Positions 60,536 through 64,000 of a stretch of 64,000 nucleotides of DNA are shown piece after piece (position 1 is the stretch's first letter; each line of letters opens with the position of its first letter). Source of the stretch: Adiantum capillus-veneris (taxonomy: Eukaryota > Streptophyta > Polypodiopsida > Polypodiales > Pteridaceae); assembly GCA_014529385.2 (NCBI GenBank), contig CM043962.1, positions 87,467,680 to 87,531,679 on the forward strand, read 5' to 3'. Under the pieces are notes generated by a model. The model saw nothing but the letters and a program-made list of their open reading frames with translations. It ran no database searches and had not been told where the DNA came from. Both the position numbers and the translations under genes were made by a program.

Positions 60536-62926
60536 CACAAGGACCTAAGTAGGTTTCCTACTAACACTCGTGTGATGGTTTCTTGATTTAGTTTCGGCTA
60601 AAGAAAGCGTTTTTCTTAAGTGGATATGGAAGAGGATATTCCGTGATCAAAGTGGATAGCCAGGAAGCGTGTGTCTTGCCGAGGGTCTGTGACTAGATAG
60701 GTTTAGTTAGAATCTATGGATTAGAGTAGTTGTTGGTGGTCGAGTGATTTGTGAGGTGATAAAAGCGTTTACTAGTCCGTGTGTGGCAGTGAAGCGTTTT
60801 TCTACTCATAGATGCAAAACCCCATATGATTTGTAGGAGTAGCTTTAGGTAAGTGATCCGATTCTGATCTAGAGCTATTCATCACTGAATTATTTGCTAA
60901 AGTGCTTGATTGCATTTGAAATCATGGAAAAGTGTGCTTTTGAGGGTAAAAATGTATTAAACAAGCTTTTGTGGACATTTTTGTACGACTGACTGATGCT
61001 GTGCATATAAAAGAGCATTTGCAAGGGTTCTGTGAAGAAAACCTGCAATTCTGTAAACATAGACATCCTACGCGTAGGATGTCTGAAGGGGGTTCTGGAG
61101 ACCACATTTGAAAATTCAGACTGCACCAGTGGGTTCAGAGGGTAGGTTTTACCCTAGTAACATATTGACTTGGGTGTTTTTCTCTATTTTTGTTGACCAA
61201 AAGCCAAAAGGCGGAGTCAGAAAACGTAAATTTCAGCAAAGGCTTAATTGAGTGATTTTTGCATGTTTTTGCAATTGTGAAGCATACTTGCACTTTCTGA
61301 GAGCATAAGGAAGCATCATGGACACTTTCTCAAAAAATCAGCAGTAGACATCCTACGCGTAGGATGTCTACAGGGTGATCTGGGCATTTTTTTGAAAATC
61401 TGAAGTTACCAGTATGTTCAGAGGGTAGGTTTTACCCTATTTTCACTTGGAAAGTGGAAATTTGACCATATCTTGACACGATAAGACCAAAAGACGAAAA
61501 TTGCCAGACATCCTACCCAATTTGTGCCAAAGCATTATTTTGAGACCAAAACCATCATATGGCTGCATGAACATGTCTTGAATGATATATTGAGTGACCG
61601 AAAGGGGTTTCACCTCATTTGGGTGAGAAAATTGGGTTCAAAGCGGACTTTAGCACTTTTGACTGAAAAAAAAGGCAAGAATAGCTAATTTGGGACTTTT
61701 GAAATCCAAACCAAAATCTAAGCATACCACTGGGTTACTGACATCAAGGGGAAGCTGTGGGACAAGTCTGGGGTCAAACAGGCCAAAAAGACATCCTACG
61801 CGTAGGATGTCTTCTGTGTGATTTTGGACTCTAAACAAAATTCTGAGCATACCACAGTGATCAGCACCTTCAGGGGAGTCTGTGATTCAAATTTGGGGCA
61901 ATTCTGAGCAGTTAGACATCCTACGCGTAGGATGTCTAAGGCATGATTTAGAGGCCAAATTCAAACTGTGGACATACCATGCTGTCATATAGCCTTAGGC
62001 AAGCCTCCTAGACAAATTTGGTCCAATTTGGAGTTGATTAGACTAGTGAGTTCATCAGAACAGACATCAGGCTTTTGGAACAGATTCTTGATCATTTGAC
62101 CAACCTATAGGTGTCAGAATCAAAAAGTAAAAATAGCTGTGAGTTAAGCACATCAAGGGGAAGCTACAGTGCAAGTTTGAGCTAAAACAGAGCAAAAAGA
62201 CATCCTACGTGTAGGATGTCTCCAGCTTGATTTAGGACTCCAAACCAATTTATGAGCACACCACTGTGATCAACACATCAAGGAGAAGTTGGGATGAAAA
62301 TTTCAAGTCATTCTGAGCAAAAAGACATCCTACGCGTAGGATGTCTCAAGGCCATTTTTAGGTCCAAATCAACCTCTGAGCATACCATTGTGTTGCTAGA
62401 CTCAAGGGGAGTCTCTGGACCAAATTTTGTTAAATTCTAAGCATATACACATCCTACGCGTAGGATGTCTCTAGGCCAGTTTTAGGATCCAACTGTAATT
62501 TTGACCATACAGAAGTGTTCACAGTGTCACAGAGATCCCAAATCTTTTTTCAAAATTGAATTTGGACTCATTTTGACCAGTCTAAACTGCATTTCACTGT
62601 TTTGGCCATAACTTTCACAAACGGTATCGGATTGGAAAAGTTTTTATATCAAAACGTAGCCTGAGAGCGGCTCTACAGATCTTAGAGCAAAACTTGAACT
62701 AAATGTATGCCTTCGGAAACCATTTTGTTCAATTTTGAAAAAAAACATCGTTTAAGGCCTCAAAATTCATCCGGAAGTCGGGGGTGTCTAAAAGCGACAA
62801 TTTACGAGAATTGTGACGAAACGGTTGCGGTTTTGGACATAGTTTCGACTTTTCCCTAACCAAAGCACTTGAACACAGTGGACTAAGTCTACTTGAACCA
62901 AGCCAAAGCTCTTAAGCCCAGAAATC
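60536..62926 (+). other. 2.4-kb leader with a palindrome array
   Basis: No credible frame. From 61,061 on it carries repeated units of about 125 bases built around a 24-base palindrome (listed separately), with shared words such as GAGCATACCA and CATCAAGGGGAAG between them. Confidence 0.75.
61061..62470. repeat. Seven copies of a 24-bp palindrome (AGACATCCTACG + its complement)
   Basis: Copies lie at 61,061-61,084, 61,346-61,369, 61,789-61,812, 61,914-61,937, 62,198-62,221, 62,323-62,346 and 62,447-62,470. Five are perfect, and two of those extend to 28 bases. The fifth has one central change (CGTG) and the seventh one outer change. A half-site lies at 61,506. Centre spacings are 285, 443, 125, 284, 125 and 124 bases. 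Confidence 0.95.
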
Positions 62927-64000
62927 ATGTCTACCCTAGATTCAAACGCAGCTTACACAAGCTTGAAGATCCCGACGATAGAGGAATACCCTCCCACAAT
63001 GGATCTTCCAAACTTGCAATTGATAAAGACCCATCTTGTTGAGAGAGTTTGGATGATTGGTCATGAGAGTGAAGGACTATATAGATACATTGACGACAAT
63101 GAGGTCAATCTTTATAGGTGCTCAGATCCATACCTAGAAGAGATAACGGATTACAAGCTCTTATATGTCTACACATATGGAGCATAGTTACCAGGAACGG
63201 GAAACCGGAACGGGAACGCGGAACGGGAAAGCCGAACAAAATGCCATTCCCTGTTACAGGTACTCACGTTTGAAACACGGAACGGGGATTCGGAACGGGA
63301 TCTTGGAATGGGAACGGGGAACGGAGACCTGAAAACGGCCATTCCCTGTTACTATGATATGGAGTCGACTGTCAATGGAGATCTATAGTTGTCGACAAGT
63401 ATGGACGAGAATACAGAGTTGTAGAAAGCACAAATCCACAGACTCTACTAGAAAGAGGTGGATATTTGGTCAATGAAGGACCACAAATGCCTCCACCAAA
63501 CACGAGAATTCCTATAGGAACTCCAAGAAGAGAGCCACCAGGATTCCCTTCAAGAGCGATAACGAGAGAAGGATTGGGAGAGTCTCTGGTTAGACTTGTA
63601 GACAATCGACGAGTTAGACCATCCCAAGTCCAGAAATGGGTAAACAGAAAATACTCCGGAGATGAAGATCCGAGAGATCACGTAGCGGCTTTTAGAAGAG
63701 TGATTAGAGCAGAGGAAGTTTCAGATTTTGCGACACAGTTTGCGGGATTTGGATTGACTCTAGAAGATGATGCAGCTACATGGTTCAACTCGGTGAAAAA
63801 ATGGGATTTTGAGACCCTAGATGAGCTGTTTGAGGAGTTTATTGAAGAATTATCGCCAAAAGCCATTGCTCACAACACGGTCTCGCAAATCCATAGATTC
63901 AAACAGAAAGAGAATGAATCATTACGCAAAACATCATTACGGCTCAAGAGATATGTTAAGCTCTGTCCGAGAGCGGAATTACCTACGCAAGCACGACTGA
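62927..64000 (+). pseudogene. gag of the second element, split by a MITE (3' end outside window)
   Basis: The ATG at 62,927 opens MSTLDSNAAYTSLKIPTIEE, and the frame is open to 63,182, where a 174-bp insertion introduces a stop. The frame resumes after the second target duplicate and stays open to the window end. The gag core blocks are DPRDHVAAFRRVIRAEEV, DDAATWFNSVKKWDFETLDE and HNTVSQIHRFKQKENESLR, a standard retrotransposon gag fold. No other stop is seen, so the element was probably intact until the MITE arrived. Confidence 0.82.
63183..63356. mobile_element. hAT-like MITE (174 bp) with 8-bp target duplication
   Basis: ATATGGAG flanks both ends (63,175-63,182 and 63,357-63,364). The ends are imperfect inverted repeats, CATAGTTACCAGGAACGG and the complement of CCATTCCCTGTTACTATG (14 of 18 match). 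The interior is made of GGAACGGGAA-like words with no frame. The 8-base duplication is diagnostic of hAT-type transposition. Confidence 0.9.

Larger units (their letters stand above)
55283..64000 (-). other. CNX1 intron upstream of exon a (continues beyond window)
   Basis: Exon a needs an upstream exon, and none of the expected E-domain sequence (the GLPGNPVSC block region) is seen before 64,000. The intron is therefore at least 8.7 kb and is filled by two plus-strand LTR elements. Confidence 0.75.

Noticed and set aside
61061-62470. CRISPR-like array (repeats with spacers)
   Set aside because: Plant nuclear context inside a retroelement leader, unequal spacing, related spacers and no cas genes.

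Overview
This is a plant nuclear DNA window, dominated by retrotransposons, and carrying one host gene I can model exon by exon: the 3' part of CNX1, the two-domain molybdopterin molybdotransferase/adenylyltransferase of molybdenum-cofactor synthesis. It lies on the minus strand, with six exons between 55,282 and 29,477. Splice sites, phases and protein similarity all agree. One intron is about 23.7 kb (54,735-31,061), while the other complete introns are 90-818 bp. The intron upstream of the first visible exon is at least 8.7 kb and runs off the right edge. TTTAGGG-type motifs, plant LTR families, long CT/GA microsatellites and TE-filled introns point to a large-genome vascular plant (lycophyte, fern or gymnosperm are all possible). 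The species cannot be decided from the sequence.

Layout. 1-11.2 kb: a minus-strand gypsy-like element with a four-zinc-knuckle gag and two separate retropepsin-like domains. It is split by a nearly intact non-autonomous copia element (LTRs, 5-bp target duplication, tRNA-Met primer site, gag-protease, residual RNase H tail, no integrase or RT core). An oppositely oriented LTR of the same family sits at the left edge. 11.2-29.4 kb: old, decayed sequence. It holds a copia LTR with primer site, an LRR receptor-kinase-like fragment, a composite fold-back element, two decayed gypsy pol copies on opposite strands, a copia tail and several short tandem duplications.

29.5-55.3 kb: the CNX1 3' half. 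Its giant intron holds a pol-less LTR element, a full-length but broken chromovirus (gag to chromodomain) with an LTR inserted in one of its LTRs, two LTRs of a family carrying telomere-like repeats, three LINE fragments and long microsatellites.

55.3-64 kb, the next CNX1 intron: an LTR element whose gag-protease frame continues into a captured fragment of a cellular ELMO-domain gene. It is abutted by the 5' end of a second LTR element. That second element's 2.4-kb leader has seven copies of a 24-bp palindrome, and its gag is split by a 174-bp hAT-like MITE with a perfect 8-bp target duplication.

How it fits together: the only functional host locus I can defend is CNX1. Nearly everything else is transposon sequence inside or beside it, nested several layers deep. 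The least expected features are the ELMO capture, the palindrome array, the telomere-like LTRs and the very long CNX1 intron.
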